Under the pieces are notes generated by a model. That model was not told where the DNA came from, made no database searches, and was given only the letters and a program-made list of their open reading frames with translations. A DNA stretch of 64,000 nucleotides, from assembly GCF_007004665.1 (NCBI RefSeq), contig NZ_ML660059.1, forward strand, positions 186,001 to 250,000, written 5' to 3'. Numbering within the stretch: position 1 is the first letter of the stretch; the number at the start of each line of letters is the position of its first letter. A program made the position numbers and the translations under genes. Origin of the DNA: Denitrobaculum tricleocarpae. Lineage in GTDB: Bacteria; Pseudomonadota; Alphaproteobacteria; Kiloniellales; Kiloniellaceae. This document shows, piece after piece, positions 47,028 through 56,563 of this stretch.

Positions 47028-48614
47028 TCAAGACGGTTCGGAACCTATGCGGTAAACGACAAAATCCGCATTCCGAAACACCGCTGAAACCGATTCTTTG
47101 TGCCGCTCTGCAAACGCAATATGAAGCCTGTTCACATCGACGATATCGCGCGTGCCAAAATAACTCGCCACCATTCGAGGCTCGCTGTGCCGCAAGACGA
47201 GCGTCCGAACACCTCGATCGCGGAAATGCTGCCATAAAATCCTGTCAAACTCCTGCTCGGACAGATCTGCATCAACTTCCAGCAAATTGGCCGCTCTCAA
47301 GCCGGTCTGCAACCGCACTACACCTGTAATTGCGGGAAACCCGGTGGCGACAACTTCGCCAGGCTTAACGCTTGTCGAGAGGAAGTCGTACATCGCCAGC
47401 GCACTTGTCGAGGTGGGTCCCTCGTCTAAAGTGTGAAACGGCACCCGCGTCAGATATTGAGTTCCAAAGTTGGCGATAATCAGAGCAGATAATGCAACAA
47501 CCCCGAACTTTCGGATCCGCTCGCCCAGGTTCAAGACTGTGCTGCAAAAGTTTATGCCTGCGAAGGCATAGTAAAGAATAAGAGGGTATGCCGGTATCAG
47601 ATACCTCTGCCAAGCAGAGGTTGTGGGCGAGATGAGCAAGCCGGCAAAATAAACTACAATAAAAAATTCGAGAATTGTCGCTCGACCAAATAATCGAGAG
47701 AGATAACCGATCGCCACAAGCCCGAGCAAGCTTAGGTACGCCACCCAGGTAAATGCCGAGAAAACAGTGTTCTCCACAAATCTCTGAATGTTGTAATGAT
47801 ACTGCACCACATTCGTGTATACGCGCTCCAGATATACAGACAAATCCGTTGGAAAACTGGATGCATAACGACCGTCGCCTGAGGGAACCAACTTGCTTTG
47901 AAGCACGTAGAGTCCGATACCGACAGCCAAGGTCAGAAGAGAGACCAATCGAAGCTTTTTGTGGCGCCAGATGTCATATGCCACGATTGCCGGAAACAGC
48001 GCGAGACCAACCGACCGGTACCCGATTGAAAGATAACAGACTACTCCGCAGAGCATTGCGATCAGGAAATGAATCTTTCTGCGCTCCCCATCCTGATCCA
48101 TTTCCATAAAAAGAACCATGGCGAGGAAAAGCAGAAAGAAAAATTGCAAATCCGAACGAATCTCTTCTTTGAAAGAAAAGAAGTAAGGCGAAAGCCCTAT
48201 AGTTATTATTATCAATACTGAGCACAAAAGCCCCACCTGATTTCGGCTCAGACGATAGATCAAAGGCAGAGCGGCAAGAAAGCATACAACACCGGGAAGC
48301 TTGGAGATCCAAAAGTTCCCGTTACTTAGCTGATAGACCAACGCAATCTGCAGAGACGAGAGAGCCGGGAACACAACCTCAAGATCTTCACGCATCCCAA
48401 GGTGAGCCTCACTCAAGACCCGTTCCAAGTATCCCCAAGAATCGAGTATCTTGAGTCCGCTCAGAATGTAATTAAACGTGTCAGTTCCGCCGGACCACAT
48501 AATGTTTGGCTGCAATGTCAGGACATAAAAAATCGCGACACTGGCAACGATCACAAACAGCAGCCCGTACTCGTAAGCGGGTCGTTCGATGCGTTTCCTG
48601 ACCGGTTCGTCCAT
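47028..48614 (-). CDS. GT39-like membrane glycosyltransferase/mannosyltransferase family protein
   Basis: A 528-residue polytopic membrane protein with about ten helices and a soluble C-terminal domain of about 140 residues. Early periplasmic-loop residues (MWSGGTDTFNYILSGL, then EDLEVVFPALSSLQ) fit the GT-C fold of family 39 (ArnT/PMT-like) enzymes, which use lipid-linked sugars on the periplasmic side. The start at 48614 has GGAG six bases upstream; longer in-frame starts at 48644 and 48725 lack this. A GtrA-like flippase and a GT2 of the GtrB type are encoded nearby upstream, so together they could form a GtrA/GtrB/Gtr-type glycan-decoration set. Confidence 0.78.
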   Translation of the reverse strand: MDEPVRKRIERPAYEYGLLFVIVASVAIFYVLTLQPNIMWSGGTDTFNYILSGLKILDSWGYLERVLSEAHLGMREDLEVVFPALSSLQIALVYQLSNGNFWISKLPGVVCFLAALPLIYRLSRNQVGLLCSVLIIITIGLSPYFFSFKEEIRSDLQFFFLLFLAMVLFMEMDQDGERRKIHFLIAMLCGVVCYLSIGYRSVGLALFPAIVAYDIWRHKKLRLVSLLTLAVGIGLYVLQSKLVPSGDGRYASSFPTDLSVYLERVYTNVVQYHYNIQRFVENTVFSAFTWVAYLSLLGLVAIGYLSRLFGRATILEFFIVVYFAGLLISPTTSAWQRYLIPAYPLILYYAFAGINFCSTVLNLGERIRKFGVVALSALIIANFGTQYLTRVPFHTLDEGPTSTSALAMYDFLSTSVKPGEVVATGFPAITGVVRLQTGLRAANLLEVDADLSEQEFDRILWQHFRDRGVRTLVLRHSEPRMVASYFGTRDIVDVNRLHIAFAERHKESVSAVFRNADFVVYRIGSEPS

Positions 48615-48855
48615 GTCTGTCTCCGAAAGCGTCTGAGAACTCATTTTGTTGATGTCCCGAATAAAACTCTTAGACAGCTTCTGACACCACGGAATAGGAG
48701 CATCAGCTGCCGACCGACCGGGCATCTTTGTACAGCGACAGACTGTCCGGCAGTGATCCGGTCGCGAGGAATGTCTGGTGAAGCTACAGTCTCGGGCTCA
48801 GTCTAACTGAACAGATAGTGATAACTGCTATCATTAATCCGGTCCAACTTCGAAA

Positions 48856-49593
48856 CTATACTTCAGGTTTACGGAACACTCCCACCCAACTCTGACCAGG
48901 CAGAAAGCGGAGATGATCAAGCAGAGACAGGGCGGGAATTGCTATATTGATCAACTTTAGTGCGCCTGGAGAGAATGTCTGTGAGAAGTTGGATTTCTTC
49001 TCCCGCTTGGCCCGGTAGGCTATCGCGCCGAGCGGGTTAATTGGCCGGATCCAGACAGTTTCCAAACCTGCGGCCTCGACTACCTGCTTCAACTGGCTTC
49101 GGTCATACCGCCGGTAATGGCCTGAAGCTTTATCGATCTCCGAGAAGAGGTCAGCCTGTGCGGGCACTTTGATCGCGACATGTCCGCCAGGTTTGACACA
49201 CCGGACAACCTTCCGCATCAATTCGGCATCGTCGTCGAAGTGCTCCAGAATATCCATCATTACGACAGCCTGAACCTCTAAACTCTCCAGATCAGCCCAG
49301 TCATCTGTCAGATCAAGACGATAGGTCTGCACCTTACCGGAGGGGAAGGCGGCATCTATCCTGTCCAGCAGTTCCTGATTGTAATCGACAGCATACACAC
49401 GGGTCGCATTTTCTTCGTAAAACTGGATGCCCAGTCCTGCGCCGCACCCAAGTTCAATTACCTGCCCGTGAAGAAAAGGGAGGAATTGTTTGTAAGTCCA
49501 GCGGTAATAATTCGGCAACAACTCCATTTGGGACTGGGCTTCGTGATAGGTGCGGTTAGCTGACTCACGATCTGCGACTTCACTGGAGTTCAT
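48856..49593 (-). CDS. Class I SAM-dependent methyltransferase
   Basis: A 245-residue cytoplasmic enzyme. Motif I is VIELGCGAGLG; YAVDYN, then DILEHFDDD and KPGGHVAIKVPA mark the remaining SAM-fold elements, and SGHYRRYDRSQL is typical of sugar- or lipid-linked methyltransferases in glycan loci. Its start overlaps the GtrA gene by 14 bases, so they are coupled. The substrate is unknown. Confidence 0.87.
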   Translation of the reverse strand: MNSSEVADRESANRTYHEAQSQMELLPNYYRWTYKQFLPFLHGQVIELGCGAGLGIQFYEENATRVYAVDYNQELLDRIDAAFPSGKVQTYRLDLTDDWADLESLEVQAVVMMDILEHFDDDAELMRKVVRCVKPGGHVAIKVPAQADLFSEIDKASGHYRRYDRSQLKQVVEAAGLETVWIRPINPLGAIAYRAKREKKSNFSQTFSPGALKLINIAIPALSLLDHLRFLPGQSWVGVFRKPEV

Positions 49594-50026
49594 TTTGATC
49601 TTTCGGCCTCGTAAAGATTACGACTTGATAGATGAAAAACTTAGCGACGAAGGAAACACCGACAACGACGACAAGCGCCAGCGCATAGAAGATTCCGAAC
49701 CCATCATGAAGCACCAAAAATGCCGCATACTCCGTTGCGCGAAACAGAGCTCCGGTAATCAGGTATTTGACCACTTGGGATTGCCAGCGCCCCTCGCTCC
49801 GATAGACGTAGAACTTCAATGTAACAAAATTGACGACAAGCGCGAGGCTGAAGGCGAAAGCCGAGGCAACTCTGGGCGTGATGCCGGCGAGTTCGACCAG
49901 CAGAACCGGTATCGCCAAGGTTACGGACACACTCAACCCGGTCGCGAGAAGATAACGGACCGTGGTTCGCTGGTGTAAACCCGGCACCCGACCGGCATAT
50001 TTGGCGAACACAGAATTGACCGGCAT
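49580..50026 (-). CDS. GtrA family membrane protein
   Basis: A 148-residue protein with four transmembrane segments and the GtrA pattern (RYLLATGLSVSVT, AFSLALVVNFVTLKFYVY, FFIYQVVIFTR). GtrA proteins are thought to flip undecaprenyl-phosphate-linked sugars. It lies six bases after a GT2 gene of the kind that makes such lipid-linked sugars, and overlaps the methyltransferase gene. Confidence 0.88.
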   Translation of the reverse strand: MPVNSVFAKYAGRVPGLHQRTTVRYLLATGLSVSVTLAIPVLLVELAGITPRVASAFAFSLALVVNFVTLKFYVYRSEGRWQSQVVKYLITGALFRATEYAAFLVLHDGFGIFYALALVVVVGVSFVAKFFIYQVVIFTRPKDQNELQ

Positions 50027-50032
50027 TCAGCC

Positions 50033-50914
50033 TTACCTCGCTGAACGTTTGTCGATCATATCGGCAAGTAACGCAAACATCGCTGTGTTAAATGTGGCCA
50101 GGAACAACAGCGTTGTTTTGTCCGAGAGGTTCTGAAGCACAAAGGTATCGAAGGCGAGGCTGGCTGCCGACAAAGCCGCAAAAACCCATACGAAAGGCAT
50201 AAGCACGCGCATCGGGGCAAAATACGTTCCCGTCCGCATGATCAGAGCACAAAAGCGAAGCGTATCGCGTATCGGCTTGATCTTGGAATTGCCTATGCGG
50301 GCCTTGTAGTTGATGGGTTCGAATAAGACGGCGCGATAGGTTGTGAGCATCGCAAGCGTGATTGTAATGGTGAAGCTGAACGAGTTTGGCAGAATACGAA
50401 AAAACCGCTGAGCCACATCCCTGCGGAAAACCCGTAGACCGGAGTTGATGTCCGGCACATGCTGACCCGCGATCCAGGAGACCCAAGCCTGCAAAAACAC
50501 TTTCGGGATCTTGCGGATCTTTGAGTAGGTAACGTTTTCGCCGACCCTGGCTCCGACCACCATGTCATAGTCCTGACACAAGTCGACGAGCTCCGGAATA
50601 CGCTCATTCGGATAGGTGCCATCCGCATCGGTAATGACAACGAGATCGCCTCGCGCGCGCCCAATCCCGGTTTTAAGCCCTGCGCCGTAACCTCGATTCT
50701 TCTGATGTGTCAGAACATTGAGATTTGTATGTTTGCTGGTCAGATCAGTTAATATTTTTCCTGTCTCATCTGTAGAGCCATCATTTACCACAATAATCTC
50801 GTAGTCTCTATCTTTCGATATTAGAGACGTTAAATGATCAATTGTCTCCTCGATTGCCCCCTCTTCGTTATAGCAGGGAACAACTATACTAAATTCAGGC
50901 TTATTTATTGTCAT
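50033..50914 (-). CDS. Family 2 glycosyltransferase (polyprenyl-phosphate sugar synthase type)
   Basis: A 293-residue enzyme with an N-terminal GT-A domain (VVPCYNEEGAIEE, VVNDGSTDET, KNRGYGAGLKTG, ITDADGTYPNE) and two C-terminal transmembrane segments, as in GtrB/DPM-like enzymes. It transfers a sugar from a nucleotide donor to undecaprenyl phosphate. With GtrA and the GT39-like protein it forms a plausible glycan-decoration unit. Confidence 0.9.
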   Translation of the reverse strand: MTINKPEFSIVVPCYNEEGAIEETIDHLTSLISKDRDYEIIVVNDGSTDETGKILTDLTSKHTNLNVLTHQKNRGYGAGLKTGIGRARGDLVVITDADGTYPNERIPELVDLCQDYDMVVGARVGENVTYSKIRKIPKVFLQAWVSWIAGQHVPDINSGLRVFRRDVAQRFFRILPNSFSFTITITLAMLTTYRAVLFEPINYKARIGNSKIKPIRDTLRFCALIMRTGTYFAPMRVLMPFVWVFAALSAASLAFDTFVLQNLSDKTTLLFLATFNTAMFALLADMIDKRSAR

Positions 50915-51302
50915 TTAACTTATCCGGTTAGAGCAAAACTCGAATTCTTCGAGCTCCATACTGGGCATTTTGCATTGCAGCGCGATCATCGATTATTTTT
51001 CACGGGAAGACTAGAGCAGAATTGCCTTTGGCGTGATCATGTCAGAAAAACCAAAAAGGTGATTTTGCAAACGAACACCACGCTTGCGAAACTCAGATCG
51101 CCTTATCAGCCGAAGCTTGGTGTACCCGGACTACAGACCGCTAGATCCTGCATCAGGTGATTACGGCATAAAGCTTTTGTTATCATTAAAATATGCATTG
51201 AGACCTTAGAAATCCGGGATTGCTCCGAATTCACAGGCCATCAAAACCCGCACGTCACTCTCAACTTTCTGAGATTCAATGCGGCAAATCTCCTGAAAAC
51301 AC
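50915..51302. other. Intergenic stretch, nothing recognised
   Basis: This is 388 AT-rich bases between the GT2 gene and the lectin-like gene. I see no gene, terminator hairpin or sigma-54 site. The promoter of the GT2-GtrA-methyltransferase unit is presumably here. Confidence 0.5.
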
Positions 51303-51878
51303 CTATTTCCAGTAGTCTCCACGCGCCGGGTATTCAACGAACATCATTTTCCAGTGAACATTTTTGGCATTGGCGTTCCACGTAAATCCGGATTTGCTCG
51401 ACCAGTAATGCACTGCATAGAAATAGTTAAAGTTGCTGCAACCCTCACTCCTGTTCGGATTGTTGGGTTTCTTGCCTTCCACGTTCCATACCCGCCCCCA
51501 ATTCTGGAAACCGTCCCGTTTGTGCAATCGCCCGTTCGCCCAAATCAGACGGTTGTATTTACAAAGATACTGAAGACCGAACCAAGACGGCTGATCGGGT
51601 TTGAACGTGTCTCGTAAAAACGAATTGGTTGCCCTGTCACGAACAACGGCGAGCCTGCCGCGCCGACCTTTATAGCTCCGCTTTGCAGCTAGCTCCTTGA
51701 CTGCAAGCCAGCTGGTTTCGTTACGGGCAAAACGTCCTGGGTACTGATTTTGCAGGCTCACAAGCTCGAAATAGCTGTCGCTCGGCTCATAATAGACCGG
51801 CGTGTCCAACAGAGGCGCCGCGAAGGTTGTCGTTGCGCCACCGACCAACAGCACCAACGCCAGGACTAGTTTTCGCAT
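51303..51878 (-). CDS. Secreted C-type-lectin-like protein
   Basis: A 191-residue protein with a signal peptide (1-20, MRKLVLALVLLVGGATTTFA). The mature part follows the C-type lectin plan: W-x-x-A-x-x-x-A, GRLAVVRDRATNSFL, WFGLQY, LIWANGR, a KKPNNPNRSEGC segment like the P-N-N...E-x-C carbohydrate loop, and MMFVEY as the last strand. ATG 51878 is chosen because it begins the signal peptide; a longer frame to 51989 has no such feature. It is a single gene. It could bind the local polysaccharide; this is inference. Confidence 0.72.
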   Translation of the reverse strand: MRKLVLALVLLVGGATTTFAAPLLDTPVYYEPSDSYFELVSLQNQYPGRFARNETSWLAVKELAAKRSYKGRRGRLAVVRDRATNSFLRDTFKPDQPSWFGLQYLCKYNRLIWANGRLHKRDGFQNWGRVWNVEGKKPNNPNRSEGCSNFNYFYAVHYWSSKSGFTWNANAKNVHWKMMFVEYPARGDYWK

Positions 51879-52051
51879 GATTTCACAGCCCAATTTGTAT
51901 CTGATCACACAGTATAACTTACGCGTTCGGATTTTTGAGTCAACTCCGTGATATTTCGGAATCAACCGCACCTTGGTTAACAAAAGCAAGCAAAATCAAG
52001 GCGTGACGGACTTGGATCTTTTTTTTGGGACCCACGCCGGGATTTTGGCCG

Positions 52052-53140
52052 TCAGCGGCCGACCCATAGTTTCAACCGGCTCCCGCCCACATGTCGCAGC
52101 GCACCAATGGCGCCCGTGAGAGTGCGCGGGTTGAACGCGACGATTCCGCGGCGCTCGCGGCGCTGGCTCAGCCATTGCTTCTTGTAGGCATCATCGCCCC
52201 GGCCATAGTCGACTTCGACGATATCGTTGTGGTTCAGAACATGCTCGAGCAGCTTCACGGTGAGAACAGAGCCTGCGGAGAGCTTTTTGAATTCTTCGTC
52301 GTAGGCCAGCTTGAAGATCGTGGCGCGCCCGCCGGACACGATCCAGATTTGAGAAGCCGCAGGCCGGTCACCGAGAAAGACGGTGCCCATGCATAGGCAC
52401 GCCGCCGCCGCCGCTTCTTTTACCAGCCGCCGGGTAAATTCCGGAAAAGGCTCGGGCTCCTTCCAGCTGTTGGCGTAGATCGCATCGTAGGCATCCATGG
52501 CCCGCCCCACGCCCTCATCATCCGTGATGATCTCAAAGGAGACATCCTCCATCTTTTCCAGTTTACGGCCCTTGCGCTTGACCGTATTGCGGAGAGCCGA
52601 TGGTCTGCGCGCCATAAAGCTCTCCAGACTGTCGCCCTCGGTGCTCTCGTACCAGTTGCCGAAATGGGCGTAGCTCTGGACCACGAACCCGGCACCGCGC
52701 AAAGCCGTCTCGAAGGCCGGAAAGAATGGCTCGGCCGGATCAAGAGCATCGAAATTCATGACCTGCCAGGCGGGTTTCTCCGCCGCCAGTGCGCGGGCGA
52801 AGCCCTCAGCCGCGGCCTCCGGCGTCACTGCTGTCGGGTGAATCAGCGGCAGATAGTGCGTCGTATACATAGTGCTGAAACCGGAAAGAGCCCGGGGGTC
52901 GCCGGCCCGCCCGCCCGCAATACCACCCACGCCGTTACGGGCAACCAGCAAGGCAACCGCCGCACCGGCGTCGTCTTCCAGTCCGTAGAGCTGCAGCCCG
53001 TCGCCCGCCTCGCGCGTGGTTTCCACCAGTGTCCGGAACCAGGGCCGGCTCGCATAGAAGTTCTGGCGTGCCGTCGCTTCGAACAGCGCTGCATAGCACG
53101 CCGGCAGGTCGTTAAGGTCTTTATAGAGTTTCGATTGCAT
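52052..53140 (-). CDS. GNAT/FemAB-like acyltransferase (CelD/BcsL type)
   Basis: A 362-residue cytoplasmic protein with a double-GNAT plan: NFYASRPWFRTLVE near the start, SALRNTVKRKGRKLEK in the middle, and SQIWIVSGGRATIFKLAYDEEFKKLSAGSVLT followed by DYGRGDDAYKKQW. Such proteins acylate or aminoacylate cell-envelope substrates. ATG 53140 replaces an in-frame TTG at 53158. It is divergent from a second protein of the same broad family (53398-54540). Confidence 0.82.
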   Translation of the reverse strand: MQSKLYKDLNDLPACYAALFEATARQNFYASRPWFRTLVETTREAGDGLQLYGLEDDAGAAVALLVARNGVGGIAGGRAGDPRALSGFSTMYTTHYLPLIHPTAVTPEAAAEGFARALAAEKPAWQVMNFDALDPAEPFFPAFETALRGAGFVVQSYAHFGNWYESTEGDSLESFMARRPSALRNTVKRKGRKLEKMEDVSFEIITDDEGVGRAMDAYDAIYANSWKEPEPFPEFTRRLVKEAAAAACLCMGTVFLGDRPAASQIWIVSGGRATIFKLAYDEEFKKLSAGSVLTVKLLEHVLNHNDIVEVDYGRGDDAYKKQWLSQRRERRGIVAFNPRTLTGAIGALRHVGGSRLKLWVGR

Positions 53141-53397
53141 ACTGAAGGGAACCGGCAAAATGATTGGCTGGAAAACAAATAGAGTGACAGTGTTTTTTAG
53201 ATTTTAGGACCCGGCGAAGCGATTCGCGTGCAACAAGTAAGAAACTATTCACAGATCCACATAGCATTTCGTTAACGGCCTATGCTACGACCTTTCGCGG
53301 ATTTGCGCTGTGCAGATCCGTAACAATTTGATGACAGTCACCGATTCGATCCCACTCCGAATCCCATTGAACCAGAACCCCTGCTAAAACCGAGGCC

Positions 53398-54540
53398 ATG
53401 ACCGCATCTTATCAGGTTTCCTGCGACGAGATCGCCGATTTGTCCGAGTTCGGCAACGCCTGGCAGGAACTGGAAGCAGGCGGCCACGCCTCATTTTTTC
53501 AATCCTGGTGCTGGGTCGGAACCTGGCTCTCCACCCTGCCGGACAGCTTTAAAGCCAAGGCCCTTAGGATTTCGCAAGGTGACCGGTTGGCCGGTCTGGG
53601 CGTTCTGATGTTTCACGCGGGGCACCGGCACCGGATCATGCCGGTTGGCCGGTTGCTCCTGAACGAAACCGGCGACGCTCACCATGACCGCCTGACCCTG
53701 GAGTATAGCGGCATCCTCTGCGACACGCGCGAGCGCCTGGGCATCACCGAAGCCGCTTTTCGCTGGCTCGACGGCACAGATCGGAGCTGGAGCGAGCTCT
53801 GCCTGAGCGGCCTCTTGCCTGAAACCATGTCGGATGTCTCGAAGGCCGCAGACGCTGTCGGGCTCATGCCCTGGATCCAGGACCTGAAACCCTGCGACTA
53901 CGTCGATCTGAGCATCGTTCGGGACCGCAAAGAGGATTATCTCACGCAACTCAGCCGCAACACCCGGCAACAGTTGCGAAAAGCGTTGCGGCTCTATGAA
54001 GCCGATGGACCGCTCTCGTTGACGGCCCCGGATAACCTGGATGAGGCGCATCGGTTTCTGGACGAACTTACCCAGCTGCATCAAAGCTACTGGATTGCGC
54101 GCGGCGAAACGGGCTCTTTCTCCAACGACTACTTCAGAAAGTTCCACAGGGCCCTGGTCACGGCCGGCTTTCCCGAGGGCAAAATCCAACTGCTGCGCGC
54201 GTCCGCGGGCGACCAGCCTATCGGGTACCTCTATAACTTCCTTCACGACGGCACTGTTTACGGCTATCAGAGCGGCTTTCGCTACGACGATGACCCGAAA
54301 CGCAAGCCGGGACTGGTCACCCACTATCTCGCGATTGAGCGGAATCTGGCGCAGGGTGCCGGGATCTACGACTTCATGGCGGGATACGGGCAGCATAAGC
54401 GCAGTCTCGGCAATGCGACGCAGGACATGACCTGGCTTGTATTGCAGCGCAATATACTCAAGAATCGCGTTGAACAGCGGCTTCGAGGCCTTAAACAACA
54501 GCTTGCGGAGCGGAAGAAAGCGCAAAGGCAGCCAGATTAA
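53398..54540 (+). CDS. GNAT/FemAB-like acyltransferase (CelD/BcsL type)
   Basis: A 380-residue protein with FFQSWCWVGTWLSTLP, TQLSRNTRQQLRKALR, GYLYNFLHDGTVYGYQSGF and a YDFMAGYGQHKRSLGN ending, the pattern of BcsL/CelD-like acyltransferases in exopolysaccharide loci. It has no signal peptide. The next gene (asparagine-synthase-like) follows on the same strand after about 115 bases. Donor and acceptor are unknown. Confidence 0.85.
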   Translation: MTASYQVSCDEIADLSEFGNAWQELEAGGHASFFQSWCWVGTWLSTLPDSFKAKALRISQGDRLAGLGVLMFHAGHRHRIMPVGRLLLNETGDAHHDRLTLEYSGILCDTRERLGITEAAFRWLDGTDRSWSELCLSGLLPETMSDVSKAADAVGLMPWIQDLKPCDYVDLSIVRDRKEDYLTQLSRNTRQQLRKALRLYEADGPLSLTAPDNLDEAHRFLDELTQLHQSYWIARGETGSFSNDYFRKFHRALVTAGFPEGKIQLLRASAGDQPIGYLYNFLHDGTVYGYQSGFRYDDDPKRKPGLVTHYLAIERNLAQGAGIYDFMAGYGQHKRSLGNATQDMTWLVLQRNILKNRVEQRLRGLKQQLAERKKAQRQPD

Positions 54541-54655
54541 TCGTTGGTGACCTGCAGGCTGTTAAGACTCCCGAAGGGTCGCCGCTGTAGGTGATGGAAG
54601 CGAGGTGCGCCGCAAAACCGGCGCGCCGGATATGGATGAGAGGTCAACGCCAGGT

Positions 54656-56536
54656 ATGAGCGGGCTTTGCGGTTGGTTGGGCAGCGCCGTCGGTGAAGGA
54701 GACGCGAAGGGCGTTCTCACGGCCATGACGGACGGACTCTATGATTTCCCGGGGTCTCAGACGCAGGCAGACTACGGCGCGGGCTACGGCCTGTCGGCCA
54801 AAGGCAATAGGGCCTGCATCAGTGTGTTCGATGACGGATCGATTGCGGCCGCCATTGAGGGCTATCCACGTTGGCTGGACGCTGAGTTGGGCGCCCTCGC
54901 CGACCGCGAGGGCAACGCCGCGGCATTGGCCGCCGCCTACAAACGCTTGGGGCGTGACGCCCTGCAGCAGGTCATGGGCGGCTGGGCGCTCGCCATCATT
55001 GATAAGGAGCGGCAAACGGCGCTGATCGCGATCGATCGGCTCGGTATCCGTCCCCTCTGCTTTGCACGGCCCGGGTCGGGCAGGGGCGTCGTCTTCGGAA
55101 CCACCACCGACAGTATCATGGCGCACCCGGAAATCACCGGCAGCCTGAGCCATCAGGCGATCTTCGACTATATGTTCTTTACCCGCTCGCCGGCGCCGGG
55201 AACGATCTTTCAGGAGGTCACCAAACTCCTGCCGGGACAGTGCCTCTGGTATGAGAATGGCGAGGCGAAGACCTCAACTTACTGGCGGGTGGACTACAGC
55301 GACGATCATCGCAGCCAGGATGAACTCTCGGAAGAGCTGATGGCCGTTATGCGCCGTGCTATGGCGCGCGCCACAACAGGCCGCGACTTTGAGACCACCG
55401 GCTCCTTCCTGAGCGGCGGTATCGACAGTTCGACCGTCACCGGGCTTCTGGCCGAACAAAGCGGACGAACCTCAAAGTCCTTCGGGGTCGGCTTTGATTC
55501 CGTCGAGCATAACGAGATGGGTTACGCACGGATCACCGCCAAGCACTATGGCGTCGAACATCTCGAGTACTACGTCACCCCGGCCGATATCGTCGACTTC
55601 ATCCCGAAAATCGCCGATATCTATGACGAACCCTACGGAAACAGTTCGGCGGTTGCGGCTTACTACTGTGCCAAGATGGCGCGCGGGCACGGCATCGGTC
55701 TCTTGCTCGCCGGCGATGGTGGCGATGAGCTTTTCGCCGGGAATGAACGCTACGCCGACCAGAAGATCTTCGAAGCCTACGGATATATTCCCCGCTGGCT
55801 GCGCAGCGGCGTGCTGGAACCGATCCTCATGAACCTGCCGGGCGGCGACCGGGTCATGCCCTTGCGCAAGGCCCGCAGCTATATCCGCCGCGCCAAGGTT
55901 CCCCTGCCGGACCGGCTGGAAAGCTACAACTACTACAACGAAGTCGCGTTGACCGACTGTTTCATGCCGGCCGTTGCGGACAATATCGACCAGCAGAATC
56001 CCTATCACCTGCTGCGGATGCACTACGATGACTCCGGCGCGGCCTCCTCGCTAGATTCCATGCTTTATCTCGATGTGCGCACCACCCTGGCGGACGACGA
56101 TCTGCGCAAAGTCGAACAGACCACGGCCCTTGCGGGTATTGCCGTGCGCTATCCGCTGCTCGACGAGGAGGTTCTCTCCTTCTCTGCAAAGATTCCGCCT
56201 GCGATGAAGCTGGAAGGCCGCAAGTTACGGTCCTTCTTCAAGTACGCGGTGCGCAACTTCCTGCCACCTGAGACACTTACCAAATCCAAGCATGGCTTCG
56301 GTCTGCCTTTCGGACTGTGGCTCAAAACCGACCCGGGCATGCAGGCCCTTGCGTACGACAACCTGGCAAGCCTTAAAAAACGCGACATCTTTCAGCCTGC
56401 GTTCCTGGATTCAGCGATTGAGACGCACCGCAGCGGACATTCGTCATTCCATGGCGAGCTGATCTGGGTGCTGATGCTGCTCGAACTCTGGTTCCAAAAG
56501 CACCAGGACCGAAGCCGCGTCGCATCGGCCGCCTAG
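54656..56536 (+). CDS. Asparagine-synthase-like protein lacking the N-terminal glutaminase Cys
   Basis: A 626-residue relative of the amidotransferase at 25365. The synthase domain has the pyrophosphate loop SGGIDSS (253-259) and LAGDGGDELFAGNERY, so ATP-dependent activation looks intact. The glutaminase-like N-terminus begins MSGLCGWLG: the nearest Cys is at position 5, not 2, so the usual N-terminal nucleophile is missing and the domain may be inactive or the enzyme may use ammonia or an amine. In-frame starts at 54605 (GTG) and 54632 also fail to place Cys second. The substrate is unknown. Confidence 0.82.
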   Translation: MSGLCGWLGSAVGEGDAKGVLTAMTDGLYDFPGSQTQADYGAGYGLSAKGNRACISVFDDGSIAAAIEGYPRWLDAELGALADREGNAAALAAAYKRLGRDALQQVMGGWALAIIDKERQTALIAIDRLGIRPLCFARPGSGRGVVFGTTTDSIMAHPEITGSLSHQAIFDYMFFTRSPAPGTIFQEVTKLLPGQCLWYENGEAKTSTYWRVDYSDDHRSQDELSEELMAVMRRAMARATTGRDFETTGSFLSGGIDSSTVTGLLAEQSGRTSKSFGVGFDSVEHNEMGYARITAKHYGVEHLEYYVTPADIVDFIPKIADIYDEPYGNSSAVAAYYCAKMARGHGIGLLLAGDGGDELFAGNERYADQKIFEAYGYIPRWLRSGVLEPILMNLPGGDRVMPLRKARSYIRRAKVPLPDRLESYNYYNEVALTDCFMPAVADNIDQQNPYHLLRMHYDDSGAASSLDSMLYLDVRTTLADDDLRKVEQTTALAGIAVRYPLLDEEVLSFSAKIPPAMKLEGRKLRSFFKYAVRNFLPPETLTKSKHGFGLPFGLWLKTDPGMQALAYDNLASLKKRDIFQPAFLDSAIETHRSGHSSFHGELIWVLMLLELWFQKHQDRSRVASAA

Positions 56537-56563
56537 GATGGAAGAGAGATCGCAGGCCATTAA

